DNA of 64,000 nucleotides from G965267335 sp965267335 (GCA_965267335.1 OZ253953.1:1860001-1924000); one strand, 5' to 3'. Positions 17,404-26,272 are shown, counted from the stretch's first letter. Numbers and translations: made by a program. Notes: generated by a model not told the origin, from the letters alone.

Positions 17404-19701
17404 TTGAAAAGGAAGTCAAGAAATCTTGAAGCTCCGGTACTTTGGTTGATAGTCATTCTCGTGATATTAATTACAGCAGCGGCTGATATATTGCTGCCTT
17501 TGGGGATTGCAGGTGGTACTTTACAAATTTTTGTACCGCTGACTAGTTGGTTGTTTTATCGCAAAAGCGTAACTATAATTTTATCGGTTGCGAGTACGAT
17601 TGTCATTATTATAGGATATCATTTATCTGATTCAGCAGCGGTTCCTGAGGCAATTGTATTAACCAACCGCATGATTTCTATCACAGCAGTTTGGGTGGTT
17701 TGTTTACTCGTACTAAGAGCAGTTTCCGGTTCGAGAGAAAAAGACTCGCTTATTGCTAGCCTGGATGAACAGATAAAAGACAACGTAGCAGAGTTGGAAG
17801 AAAAAATGGAGGAGTATCAGATTACCAACACTCTGCTGGAAGAGTCTAAAGCTGCACTTATCAATGTGATGGATGATCTCAACGAAAGCCAGGAAAGGTT
17901 TGACCTTGTTGTGCAGGGGGCAGGTGCTGGAATTTGGGATTGGCTCAAGATCAATGGAATTGAGCAGTGGTGGTCTGATAAATTTTATCTTCTATTGGAT
18001 TATGAACCCGGTGAAATTCCAAGCACATTGGATTCATTCAAAGCCATACTACACCATGACGATCATGAAAGGACTTTTCAATTGGTGGAACAACACTTTG
18101 AGAATAAAGTGCCCTTTCTCATGGAATACCGATTGAAGACCAAAAGTGGTGAGTATAAGTGGTTCATGGGTACAGGTAAGGCAGTGTGGGATGAGCAAGG
18201 AAACCCGGAACGGATGGTAGGCTCGATCATTGATATTCACCAACAGAAAACAACTGAGGAATTGGTTGTGAAGCAACGTAACCTCCTGAATGAATCACAG
18301 AGGATTGCAAATCTGGGAAGCTACGAATGGTTTCCTCAAACAAATGAAGTTGTCTGGTCTGATCAGATTTATGAAATACTTGAAATCGCCCCCGAAGAGC
18401 ATGATGGTACTGTAGACAAAATTTTCGAATTGATACACCCTGATGACAAGGAAATGGTCATGCAGATCAGTCAAAAAGCCATAGAATTAGGGAAAGCAAT
18501 ACCAGCCGAGTATAGGATTATTACTCCAAAAGGGAACCTGAAGTTAATCAAAGGAGAAGGGCATCACGAGCTTGATGCTGACGGAAATTTACTTAGAATC
18601 TATGGTACCCTTAAAGATATTACAGAGCGAGCCGAAGTACAGAACAGGTTAGAGTTATTTTTTAATCAATCATTGGAATTGATATGTGTGGCCAATGCTG
18701 AAGGTTATTTTCTGGAACTAAACCCAAGGTGGGAAGAAGTGTTGGGCTTTACTGAAGATGAGCTGAAGTCCAAGCCCTTTGTTGACTTTGTTCATCCCGA
18801 AGACGTGGAAGCAACGATATTGGAAGCTCAGAAACTTGCGAAGGGCCATCGGAGTATATCTTTCATTAATCGATACCGCACCAAGAGTGGTGACTATAAA
18901 TGGTTGGAATGGACGGCTGCAACAGATTCTTTGACAGGACTATTGCTTTCAGTGGCCAGAGATATTACCGAACAAAAACAAGCTAAGGATCTCCTCGAAC
19001 AGCAAAAAAATGAACTTGAATCGAAGAACCAAGAACTCGAACAGTTTACCTATATAGCTTCTCATGATTTGCAGGAGCCTTTACGTACAATGATCAATTT
19101 TGCCAAACTTTTGTCCGACAGGTACGCCAGTGAATTGGATGATAGCGCTAATAAATTTTTAGGGTTTATGGTAGGTGCCTCGGAGCGAATGCAAATGTTG
19201 ATTACAAGCTTGTTGGATTACTCAAGGATCGGGTCTAAAGGAGAGCTTGAACTTATAGATGTGTCTGTACTGCTTGATGGAGTCATAGCTGATTTGGCGG
19301 CTACGATTGAGGAAAGAAAGGCAAAGATACAGGTAGGGAAGATGCCAGAAATACATTGTCACCCTGTTGAGATAAGGCTGCTATTCCAAAACCTAATTAG
19401 TAATGCAATTCGCTACTCAAGAGAAGGGGTGCCTCCGGAAGTTAAAATTACTCAGGAAAGGGAAGGAAATTATTGGAAGTTTACGGTATCTGATAATGGT
19501 CAGGGAATCGAAGAAAAACATTTTGATAAAATATTCATCATTTTTCAGCGCCTAAGCAATGAGACAAAAGGTTCAGGAATCGGCCTTTCACACTGCAAGA
19601 AGATTGTGGAGATTCATCATGGAAAGATTTGGGTGGAGTCAGAAGTGGGTGTCGGCTCGAAATTTATATTTACTATCCCGGTTAACCTTAAAACTAAGTA
19701 G
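17404..19701 (+). CDS. Membrane histidine kinase with three PAS domains
   Basis: 765 residues from a TTG start backed by a strong ribosome site. About four membrane helices (~10-105), coiled coil (~112-160), PAS/PAC 1 (~163-282), PAS 2 (~297-410), PAS 3 (~415-525), HisKA with phospho-acceptor H554 ('ASHDLQEP'), and a HATPase domain with N box N663/N667, G1 'DNGQGI' (697-702) and G2 'GSGIGLSHC' (723-731). A complete, apparently active kinase. It directly follows the ethylene-receptor-like gene, so the two probably act together, and it is upstream of receiver genes. The PAS domains may hold further ligands, none identifiable. Confidence 0.93.
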   Translation: MKRKSRNLEAPVLWLIVILVILITAAADILLPLGIAGGTLQIFVPLTSWLFYRKSVTIILSVASTIVIIIGYHLSDSAAVPEAIVLTNRMISITAVWVVCLLVLRAVSGSREKDSLIASLDEQIKDNVAELEEKMEEYQITNTLLEESKAALINVMDDLNESQERFDLVVQGAGAGIWDWLKINGIEQWWSDKFYLLLDYEPGEIPSTLDSFKAILHHDDHERTFQLVEQHFENKVPFLMEYRLKTKSGEYKWFMGTGKAVWDEQGNPERMVGSIIDIHQQKTTEELVVKQRNLLNESQRIANLGSYEWFPQTNEVVWSDQIYEILEIAPEEHDGTVDKIFELIHPDDKEMVMQISQKAIELGKAIPAEYRIITPKGNLKLIKGEGHHELDADGNLLRIYGTLKDITERAEVQNRLELFFNQSLELICVANAEGYFLELNPRWEEVLGFTEDELKSKPFVDFVHPEDVEATILEAQKLAKGHRSISFINRYRTKSGDYKWLEWTAATDSLTGLLLSVARDITEQKQAKDLLEQQKNELESKNQELEQFTYIASHDLQEPLRTMINFAKLLSDRYASELDDSANKFLGFMVGASERMQMLITSLLDYSRIGSKGELELIDVSVLLDGVIADLAATIEERKAKIQVGKMPEIHCHPVEIRLLFQNLISNAIRYSREGVPPEVKITQEREGNYWKFTVSDNGQGIEEKHFDKIFIIFQRLSNETKGSGIGLSHCKKIVEIHHGKIWVESEVGVGSKFIFTIPVNLKTK

Positions 19702-19980
19702 GGTGACAACCCTAACCAGCTCTGTTCGTAATTAAACTTACCAGTATCGCAACAAAAGAGTGATCAAGCGAGGAACCGGATAAAGTTCACCTACCAGAAA
19801 CTAAATTCTGCGGGTCAATCTACTACGGCCGGGTAACGGGAAAGATGAAATGTTATTCAAAGTTGCAGATTCTGGGGATTGTCTTTTGTGAAAAGCGTTG
19901 AGCTCAAAAGCAAAGTGAAATTATGTCTGAAACCGAGGAGAAGTTGGAACTACGTACCGGTTTATCTTAAAGCACAATTG
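19702..19980 (+). pseudogene. Decayed histidine-kinase ATPase domain
   Basis: Frames in this gap still read like a HATPase domain: 'GDNPNQL..LNL' at the start (compare GDPxQLxQVLLNL), 'RNRIKFTYQK' (compare NAIKFT), and 'DEMLFKVADSG' (compare G1-box strands), but with stops and frame changes between them. It sits immediately before a receiver-HPt gene, the order expected in a hybrid kinase. Inference: the remains of a hybrid kinase whose 3' part survives as the next gene. A profile search of the three frames would settle it. Confidence 0.55.
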
Positions 19981-19982
19981 AG

Positions 19983-20753
19983 TTGAAGAAAGAGCAGAGC
20001 CCACATTATAATGCTAACTATAAGTCTTTGAATGGACTGAAAGTCCTTCTGGTTGAGAGTAATGAATTTAATCGACAGATAGGTCAGGACTTCCTTGAGT
20101 CTTGGGACATAAAAACGGATGTGTGCAGCAATGCTGAAAGTGCGGTCATACAAGCGACAAAAGGCAAATATGATTTAATCCTTATGGATATTCAAATGCC
20201 TCTTCTGGATGCTTTTACAGCGACCGAAAAAATAAGAGAGTATAAACCACATATTCCTATTTTGGCACTTACTGCAGCTTCATACATAATGATTCAGAAT
20301 AGAGCCAAGGAGGTGGGTATGAATGGAGTTATCTCCAAACCATTTGACCCTGAAGAACTATATAATAAAATTGTCGATGCAACGAACTACCTTAATGCAA
20401 AGCATAATAAGATTCAGGGGTTTGACTTTTCGTTCCTGGATACCTTGACCAAGGGATCTGCAGAAAAGAAGCAAAAATACATTGACTTGTTCCTGTCAAC
20501 GATGGAAAGCAGTATGACTGAGTTCGATACTGCCTTTGCTGAATTGGATGCGCAAGCAATTAAGCGGATTATTCATAAGCAAGCTTCCTCTTTGAAAATC
20601 GTAGGACACAACGAATTAGCGCTAAGAGCCAGCGAAATTGAGTTAGCTCTGGAAAAAGGTAGTCATCCTGAAGAATTGCGGAAAGAGATTGCAGCCTACA
20701 AAAATGAACTTGAGAGTAATGTTATTCTACTGAAAAAATACCAAAAAATATAA
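19983..20753 (+). CDS. Receiver-HPt protein, probably the surviving tail of a hybrid histidine kinase
   Basis: 256 residues from a TTG at 19983 with no clear ribosome site; an in-frame stop lies at 19968. Receiver domain ~17-135: phospho-acceptor D69 ('LILMDIQMP'), T97 and K119 are present, but the acidic pair is E25-S26 where E/D-D is usual. HPt domain ~145-250 with H198 ('IIHKQASSLKIVG'). The weak start and upstream kinase debris suggest truncation. Whether it is still translated is uncertain; the last base of its stop overlaps the start of the next gene (TAATG), which points to coupled translation. Confidence 0.7.
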   Translation: MKKEQSPHYNANYKSLNGLKVLLVESNEFNRQIGQDFLESWDIKTDVCSNAESAVIQATKGKYDLILMDIQMPLLDAFTATEKIREYKPHIPILALTAASYIMIQNRAKEVGMNGVISKPFDPEELYNKIVDATNYLNAKHNKIQGFDFSFLDTLTKGSAEKKQKYIDLFLSTMESSMTEFDTAFAELDAQAIKRIIHKQASSLKIVGHNELALRASEIELALEKGSHPEELRKEIAAYKNELESNVILLKKYQKI

Positions 20754-21139
20754 TGGAAGGAAAAATCACTTGTGTTACAGTAGAGGATGATGAATTAATG
20801 TCATCGATACTTAAAGACTTAATAGAAGAAAAACAGGATTTGGAGTTGTTGGAGCAGTTCACAAATGGAGAAGTGGCTTTGAATCGCATCAATGAAATTC
20901 AACCGGATTTGATATTTTTAGATATAAATATGCCGGGAATTGATGGACTTGAGATGTTTGATAATCTGGATTTCCAAACCTTTGTTATTATAATATCCGG
21001 GTCCAAGATAAGGAAAGAAGAAGGGGAGGAGATACCACACGTTGTTGCCTTTTTGGACAAACCGGTTGATCATATTTCGTTCAATAAGGCAATAAGTGTT
21101 GCGGTAAAATTCGTAGAGCTGGATAGGAATTTATCCTAA
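20753..21139 (+). CDS. Single-domain response regulator (CheY-like)
   Basis: 128 residues, one receiver domain: acidic pocket E11-D12-D13, acceptor D57 ('LIFLDINMPG') and K103 ('FLDKPV'). No output domain. It overlaps the previous stop by one base. Sequence is closest in style to the receiver half of LytTR regulators such as the next gene. Likely relays phosphate from the kinase at 17404 or titrates it. Confidence 0.88.
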   Translation: MEGKITCVTVEDDELMSSILKDLIEEKQDLELLEQFTNGEVALNRINEIQPDLIFLDINMPGIDGLEMFDNLDFQTFVIIISGSKIRKEEGEEIPHVVAFLDKPVDHISFNKAISVAVKFVELDRNLS

Positions 21140-21213
21140 TTTTTTCTAGTCCTGCACATAGATTTGAGAATTGAGGACTTTTTTATCTAACTTAATTCTT
21201 CTTGAGCGCAACT

Positions 21214-21909
21214 ATGAGTAATCCCCTAAAAACTGTCATAATTGATGATGATCCACTCTCTACTGAAGTTGTAACTTCATTGATAGATGATGTTGAGAAT
21301 ATTGAGTTGGTAGGAAGCTTTAATGACCCTGTTGAGGCAGTTAAGTTTTTGTCAACCCATCTGGTCGATGTATTGATTTTGGATGTAGAAATGCCAAAGA
21401 TCAACGGATTGGAGATTATCGATAATATTGATCAAAACCCATTTGTGATCCTTATTTCAGGTAAAAAGGAGTACGCATTGGAAGCTTTTGATTATGATGT
21501 GGTTGACTATATCACTAAACCGCCAACACTTTCCCGCTTTCTTAAGGCAGTAGACAAAGTTAAAGAAAGGATTCACGGGAGATCCTCCGGACCATCTTCG
21601 GATCATATTTTCTTGAAGGTGGATTCCCAGTTAGTCAATTTCAAATTATCAGAGTTCTATTTCTTTGAGGCCTATGGCGACTACGTAAAGGCTCATGTGA
21701 AAGATAAATTTGTTGTAATTAAGCATACCCTAAGCTCAGTAGAAAAGAAGTTACCCGATGATCAGTTTTTGAGGGTACACCGGTCCTACATTGTTCGTCT
21801 TGATAAAATATCGAACATCGAAGCATCGGCTATTGAAATTAAGGGGCAGATTATACCAATCGGAGGTAGCTTTAAAGATGTCCTGATGAGAAGGATTCGA
21901 ACCTTATAA
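21214..21909 (+). CDS. LytTR-family response regulator
   Basis: 231 residues from the ATG at 21214; the TTG at 21202 is less likely. Receiver with D11/D12, acceptor D57 ('VLILDVEMP'), S82 and K102 ('YITKPP'). LytTR DNA-binding domain ~130-231 ('FFEAYGDYVKAH', 'FLRVHRSYIVRLDKI'). LytTR proteins bind direct repeats upstream of target promoters. Last gene of the signalling cluster and the likely transcriptional output of the upstream kinase. Confidence 0.93.
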   Translation: MSNPLKTVIIDDDPLSTEVVTSLIDDVENIELVGSFNDPVEAVKFLSTHLVDVLILDVEMPKINGLEIIDNIDQNPFVILISGKKEYALEAFDYDVVDYITKPPTLSRFLKAVDKVKERIHGRSSGPSSDHIFLKVDSQLVNFKLSEFYFFEAYGDYVKAHVKDKFVVIKHTLSSVEKKLPDDQFLRVHRSYIVRLDKISNIEASAIEIKGQIIPIGGSFKDVLMRRIRTL

Positions 21910-22000
21910 AGGCCCGGTTGAAAGTCGATATTACTGAGTTCATCGACAGTTTTCAAATATTAGAAATGGAGCACGTATTTTAAGATATAAATCTTAAGAT

Positions 22001-22156
22001 ATGAGACTAATGATTATTTTTTTGTGCAGTTCAGTTCTCCTGTTCTTGATGGTTGTTTATACTGATTCAACTGCGTTTCATTCATTTGCCGGTGTATGTA
22101 TGGTTGTGATAACCATTTATTCGGTGCGTGCTGCTTACTTGAATAAATTGGAATAG
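22001..22156 (+). CDS. Small two-helix membrane protein (51 aa)
   Basis: ATG at 22001, TAG at 22154. MRLMIIFLC... then a second hydrophobic stretch 'FAGVCMVVITIYSV' and a polar tail ending in LNKLE: two membrane helices. An inverted repeat (taagat / atctta) lies just before the start. No family recognised. It follows the LytTR gene by 91 bases on the same strand. Confidence 0.55.
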   Translation: MRLMIIFLCSSVLLFLMVVYTDSTAFHSFAGVCMVVITIYSVRAAYLNKLE

Positions 22157-22562
22157 TTGTGAGAATATGCTGATACCGAAAAGGTGTTGCAACATTTAAC
22201 TGCTGATTTTTGGAATTCAACGATGATCTGGATGGACCTGTCTATAATAAATTTTTCGCACCACAGTTTTCTATACCTTTATCACATAGTAATCAAGAGG
22301 TTGAGGGTTTACTGTCCAGTTAAGGCCGCATTTACGTGTTGCTTGAATACATCAGAAAACGTAGTTGGTGTGCAGGTATTGTTAAAATATATAGGTTGGG
22401 AGTATTGTATGTTTTTGAATACCAAACTTGCGCAATGAGGGTTACTAGGTTGTAGGGATCACACCTGGGTGGTCCCTTTTTTTATTGGCTTACCTCAAGG
22501 CTCACCAATAATTATTGCATTGTGACATATTTAGTAGTTAATTTGCAAACTCTTTTGAATAA
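22157..22562. other. Gene-poor spacer between the small membrane protein and the tRNA region
   Basis: About 400 bases. The only open frame (22184-22438) has no coding character. A + strand terminator sits at 22455. An imperfect Bacteroidota-type promoter (TTG at 22515, then TTAATTTG at 22538 with 20 bases between) could drive the tRNA. Confidence 0.4.
22455..22483 (+). terminator. Rho-independent terminator
   Basis: An 8-bp stem gggatcac / gtggtccc (one G-T pair), six-base loop, seven T. Confidence 0.8.
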
Positions 22563-22613
22563 AGAGAGGTGTCCCGTGGGGCGGGATTAAGGTGCACGCC
22601 TGGAAAGCGTGCA
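22563..22613 (+). repeat. Partial copy of the 5' half of tRNA-Ser
   Basis: It begins with the same AGAGAGGTG as the intact tRNA 57 bases downstream, has an altered D-arm region, and keeps a complete anticodon arm with GGA ('gcacgcctggaaagcgtgc'), then stops before any variable or T arm. A broken tandem duplicate. Confidence 0.65.
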
Positions 22614-22619
22614 ATACAC

Positions 22620-22706
22620 AGAGAGGTGGCCGAGTGGCTTAAGGCGCACGCTTGGAAAGCGTGTAAGGGCGAAAGTTCTTCGGGGGTTCGAATCCCTTCC
22701 TCTCTG
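22620..22706 (+). tRNA. tRNA-Ser (anticodon GGA)
   Basis: 87 bases. Acceptor stem agagagg / cctctct, discriminator G, anticodon loop cttGGAaag, long class II variable arm, T loop GTTCGAATC. CCA is not encoded. The 3' end serves as the left attachment site of the element that follows. Confidence 0.93.
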
Positions 22707-22707
22707 C
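22691..22707 (+). other. attL core (within tRNA-Ser 3' end)
   Basis: aatcccttcctctctgc; the 14 bases cccttcctctctgc recur exactly at 46227. Confidence 0.75.
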
Positions 22708-22819
22708 TGAATGGCATGTCAAAACGTGTCAATAAAAATCAAAAGTCCCTTCAATTGCTTTGGAGGGACTTTTTTGTTTCTTTCTAATTTCAATAACTAT
22801 CATTATTTGGGAAGAACTG

Positions 22820-22839
22820 GTTACCCTATTAGTTACCCT
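22820..22839 (+). repeat. Left arm-type repeat (GTTACCC pair)
   Basis: gttaccctattagttaccct, identical to 46138-46157. Related sequence ccagttacttacaaa follows at about 22869 and again at about 24900. Confidence 0.75.
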
Positions 22840-22922
22840 GCTTGATCTGGTAATGCTTAGTTACTTCCAGTTACTTACAAATCAAAGGGCAAATGCGTTT
22901 CAAAATTTGAAAGCCGTTGCTC

Positions 22923-24122
22923 ATGAAGTATTTAAGAAAAATAACATATATCAAACAGTCAAAGAAGAGGAATTCTCTTCTGTATGATATATATCTTAAA
23001 ATACAGGATGACTTTACATCGGTGACTATTTCAACAAAACGATCAATTAGTAAAGAAAGATGGGATTCAACAAGGAAACTAAAAAGTCCTAGGACGATAG
23101 ATGAGAAAAGAACTGCTTCAGACCTAGAAAGACTTTCGGTTCGTATAGATGATATATGTCTTCTTCTTCAGTCCAGTGGAGTAAACCCAACCCCATCGGT
23201 TGTAAAGGAAAGATTGAATGATAATAATCTCAAATATTCAGTCCAGTCAGTTTTTGACTTGTTTATTACTAAGTTTGAGACTAAAGTTAACGCTGGTATT
23301 CGTTCTTACAGAACATTGGAGAAGTATAAAAAGATTCAGTCTTTTTTCACTGACTTTCTCAAATTGAACTATAGGGTCACAGATATGCCCTTGATCAACT
23401 TGGATTATTCTATTTGTGAATCTTATGTAGATTATCTCAGGGATGTAAAAGGTAATTGTCATAATACAATTGTAAAACACATTTGGAACCTGAAGGGGAT
23501 CTGGAATTTCGCAATCATGTACGGACATCTCGGAAATGACCCTTGGTCTAAGTTTTCTGAAACTTTGGAAAAGGTTGAAACAATATTTCTAAATGAAGAT
23601 GAATTAGAAAGGATTGAGAAACTTGACTTAAAGACTAATCCCAAACTGGATGTTGTAAGAGATTATTTCTTACTAACTGCATATACTTCTTATTCATATT
23701 GTGACGTGGTGGATTTGAAAATTAACCAATTGGAAAAGCGAGATGATAAGAATTTATGGATTAACCATGATAGGCAGAAAACAAGAATTCAGTCAGATAT
23801 TATAGTACTTCCTAAAGCTTTGAAGCTAATAAATAAGTATAGCAATCACCCTGACAGAATAAAAGAAGGAAGAATACTTCCAAGACGATCAAATGCGAAA
23901 ATTAATGCTTATTTGAAAGAAATAGCTGTGCTTGTTGGTATCAATAAAAGATTAACACACAATGTCGCTAGACATACATTTGCAACAACAACCTGTTTGC
24001 TTAATGGTATTTCAATCGAGGTGTTGTCCAGAATTATGGGGCATACTAATATCACTCAAACCCAGCATTATGCAAAAGTAGTGGACAAACAAATAAGCAA
24101 AGAGTTCAAGAAGCTATTATAG
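22923..24122 (+). CDS. Tyrosine site-specific integrase
   Basis: 399 residues from the ATG at 22923 (TTG 22917 is in frame). Arm-binding N-terminal domain (~1-85), SAM-like core-binding domain (~105-205) and catalytic domain (~220-399). Catalytic features: Lys in 'DRQKTRIQ', 'THNVARHTFATT' (R350), 'IMGHTN' (H374) and nucleophile Y383 ('TQHYAKV'). At box I, where most integrases have an Arg, the sequence reads 'TAYTSYSYCDV' with none; IntDOT of Bacteroides CTnDOT also lacks this Arg. It lies just inside attL and should catalyse integration into tRNA-Ser. Confidence 0.93.
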   Translation: MKYLRKITYIKQSKKRNSLLYDIYLKIQDDFTSVTISTKRSISKERWDSTRKLKSPRTIDEKRTASDLERLSVRIDDICLLLQSSGVNPTPSVVKERLNDNNLKYSVQSVFDLFITKFETKVNAGIRSYRTLEKYKKIQSFFTDFLKLNYRVTDMPLINLDYSICESYVDYLRDVKGNCHNTIVKHIWNLKGIWNFAIMYGHLGNDPWSKFSETLEKVETIFLNEDELERIEKLDLKTNPKLDVVRDYFLLTAYTSYSYCDVVDLKINQLEKRDDKNLWINHDRQKTRIQSDIIVLPKALKLINKYSNHPDRIKEGRILPRRSNAKINAYLKEIAVLVGINKRLTHNVARHTFATTTCLLNGISIEVLSRIMGHTNITQTQHYAKVVDKQISKEFKKLL

Positions 24123-24184
24123 AGCGATTTGATTGCGATCCCATACTTTTTTCTTTATCCTAGTAGAAAAATCTGTTAGGCAAA

Positions 24185-24892
24185 ATGGAAATACCACAAA
24201 TAAATTCTTTTTTAAAACTTACAAGCTTCGGTTTTAAATCATTAGATATTTCAGATTTTAATTTCTCGGAACCACCAAAATATCACGGGTTTGGTTTACA
24301 GGATTTTGAGGAGTTCAAAATGACTCTTTCTAAATCGAGGGATGCTATGCTTGAGTATTTGTCGGATATGTCGATTCAACAAATCGGAGCGTTGGGTAGA
24401 TCAATTATTTCTACTTTAAGTAAACAGATTGATGATTTAGATAGCCAAAATCAGTTTTGTTTTAAAATGTTCGAGGCTGCAAAAGACATTTTGGATGTTG
24501 AAGGAAGGTTACTTTTATCGAATAACTCCAATTATATAGCTCATTTTGTTATTGCACAACAAAAAGGAATTTTTGAAGCCATAAGACTAATAGAACAAAT
24601 ATTACCTGAACACGAGAGATTTGAATTATACCCAGTAAAATTTAAAGCCAGAAAGGATCAAATTGTAGCTCTTTTTTATCAGTTAAAAGAGAATAATTTT
24701 TTGGATTTCCCTAGCGATAAACGTTTGGCAGATTTTATCGAATCAACCTTTCTGTACTACAACAAGAGTGGTGACGGATCATACAAAGAAATTGATAAAT
24801 CACTCATAACAATGAACGTTTTCAAAAACTCACCTCAAACTACTATAGATGAAAAATTAAAGGGGTTTCGAGATGCATTGAAAGTTGGCTAG
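24185..24892 (+). CDS. Hypothetical mobile-element protein (RteC-like layout)
   Basis: 235 residues, largely helical. The C-terminal ~75 residues ('QIVALFYQLKENNFLDFPSDKRLADFIESTF', read here in pieces) have the layout of the RteC-like or helical domain common behind integrases of Bacteroidota elements. No catalytic motif. Position after the integrase suggests a regulator or accessory factor for excision. Weak family call. Confidence 0.5.
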   Translation: MEIPQINSFLKLTSFGFKSLDISDFNFSEPPKYHGFGLQDFEEFKMTLSKSRDAMLEYLSDMSIQQIGALGRSIISTLSKQIDDLDSQNQFCFKMFEAAKDILDVEGRLLLSNNSNYIAHFVIAQQKGIFEAIRLIEQILPEHERFELYPVKFKARKDQIVALFYQLKENNFLDFPSDKRLADFIESTFLYYNKSGDGSYKEIDKSLITMNVFKNSPQTTIDEKLKGFRDALKVG

Positions 24893-24957
24893 TTATCTCC
24901 AGTTACTTACAAAGCTTTGCTTTGAGTCGTTTTAGTAGTAGATCAAATTGGTGATTT

Positions 24958-25251
24958 ATGAATAAAATTGACTTAATAACAAGCGAAGACTTAGTCCGTA
25001 TCGAGCAAAAGATTGATCAACTTTTAGATTATGAAAAATCTCAAAGTGAATCAATCAATCAAGAGGTGATTTATGATTCTTCCAGGTTAATGGAAATCCT
25101 TGGGATATCATATAATACATTAAAAAAATGTATAGTGAATGGTATGCCCTACTCATCAATACCTGGGATAAGAGGGTATTTCTTCATAGTGGAAGATGTT
25201 GTTAGGTTTCTTAGAAGTAATTCTCAAGAAAGGAGGGGCGGTTATGATTGA
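24958..25251 (+). CDS. Small HTH protein, excisionase-like
   Basis: 97 residues. N-terminal helix, then an HTH_17/MerR-like DNA-binding region ('SSRLMEILGISYNTLKKCI', 'GIRGYFFIVEDVVRFLRS'). Such proteins act as excisionases or repressors in Bacteroidota elements. Its last 8 bases overlap the start of the Rep-like gene, so the two are cotranslated. Confidence 0.75.
   Translation: MNKIDLITSEDLVRIEQKIDQLLDYEKSQSESINQEVIYDSSRLMEILGISYNTLKKCIVNGMPYSSIPGIRGYFFIVEDVVRFLRSNSQERRGGYD
25231..25238 (+). promoter_or_regulatory. Ribosome site deciding the start at 25244
   Basis: AGGAGGGG, five bases before the ATG at 25244; the longer frame from 25196 lacks one. Confidence 0.7.
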
Positions 25252-26272
25252 TGGTGTTAAAATTTCTGTTTACTATGATAATTTGGACTGGCTTTTTGAT
25301 GAACCTGGATACAACAGGTTGAACCCCAACACAGGGGAACTGACTTTAGATGGCCTGGAGTTGGATGGTTGGTATCTGAAGCCCCAGCGAAATAACCGAT
25401 GTATAATACGTGGGTCTCTTCATAAATGGTTTTTAAAAAACAATTGGTCGAGTTTCCATCTAAATCAAATTGAAGAAGCAATCAAGTTATTGGGGTATAG
25501 ATTTCATTTTGATCCAACACAAGCAAAAATTGAGAATTTGGAATTTGGATTCAACATCCAAGTCAATTGGATAAGTATTGAAGATTTTATCGGGATGCTA
25601 CTTATTCATAAGAAGAAGCCTTATCAGTATTATAATTCGAAAGTAGGCAAGCGTGTAGAGCTAGGTCAATATTTTCTTAAGATTTACAATAAAACCCCAA
25701 TATGTAACTATTCAAGCCTATTAAGGACGGAAATCAAAATTCTAAAGTTAGAGAAAATAAAGGGGTCGGGAATAAAGTATCTATCTGATTTAACGTATGA
25801 GCCAAAACTATTCTTTTTAAAAGAACGGTTGAATAAGGAATTGTTAAGTACGATCCTTGTAGATCAAAAAACCAATCATGTAAAATCCTGTTCCGACAAT
25901 TTGTTTTTAAAAATTAAGAATCCTAAATATTGGGAAAGCAACTTAACACCAGCCGAGCGGAAGGAATTAAACAAGAATTACACTAGAATTTGTAAAGAAA
26001 TGGGGTGGTCAGAAATTACAGAAAAACTCACTGAGCAAATAAATCTGAAGTATGAATTTCTGACCATCGAAAATGGCTCTATCTTGGATAAAAGACCGAT
26101 TTCAAAAATTGAAGACCTTCAACAAGTTGATGTTACTGACCGTTTAGATGATACGGTCAATGATATAGAGGTTAGTGATGAAGAATTTGCTCGGAAATTA
26201 ACTGAGGTCGCTAATAAAATTTTGGATTGTTCATTTCAAGGTATTCGTTGGAGAAGTCGTACTCGTAGGTGA
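25244..26272 (+). CDS. Putative replication-initiation (Rep-like) protein
   Basis: 342 residues. The central part ('QYFLKIYNKT' followed by 'LLRTEIKILKLEKIKGSGI') resembles the conserved block of replication initiators of small Bacteroidota plasmids and filamentous-phage-type Rep proteins (KIYDK...LLRFEIK). No clean HUH motif is visible. The C-terminus is acidic, then ends in an Arg-rich tail. Neighbours: HTH gene upstream (overlap), small gene downstream (GTGA overlap), and a perfect hairpin at 26534 that might be its target. Function by resemblance only. Confidence 0.5.
   Translation: MIDGVKISVYYDNLDWLFDEPGYNRLNPNTGELTLDGLELDGWYLKPQRNNRCIIRGSLHKWFLKNNWSSFHLNQIEEAIKLLGYRFHFDPTQAKIENLEFGFNIQVNWISIEDFIGMLLIHKKKPYQYYNSKVGKRVELGQYFLKIYNKTPICNYSSLLRTEIKILKLEKIKGSGIKYLSDLTYEPKLFFLKERLNKELLSTILVDQKTNHVKSCSDNLFLKIKNPKYWESNLTPAERKELNKNYTRICKEMGWSEITEKLTEQINLKYEFLTIENGSILDKRPISKIEDLQQVDVTDRLDDTVNDIEVSDEEFARKLTEVANKILDCSFQGIRWRSRTRR

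Noticed and set aside
22184..22438. 84-codon + frame before the tRNA
   Set aside because: No ribosome site and no protein-like pattern; overlaps the start of a gene-poor spacer.
22569..22787. 72-codon + frame over the tRNA region
   Set aside because: It runs through the tRNA-Ser gene and its partial copy; no coding support.
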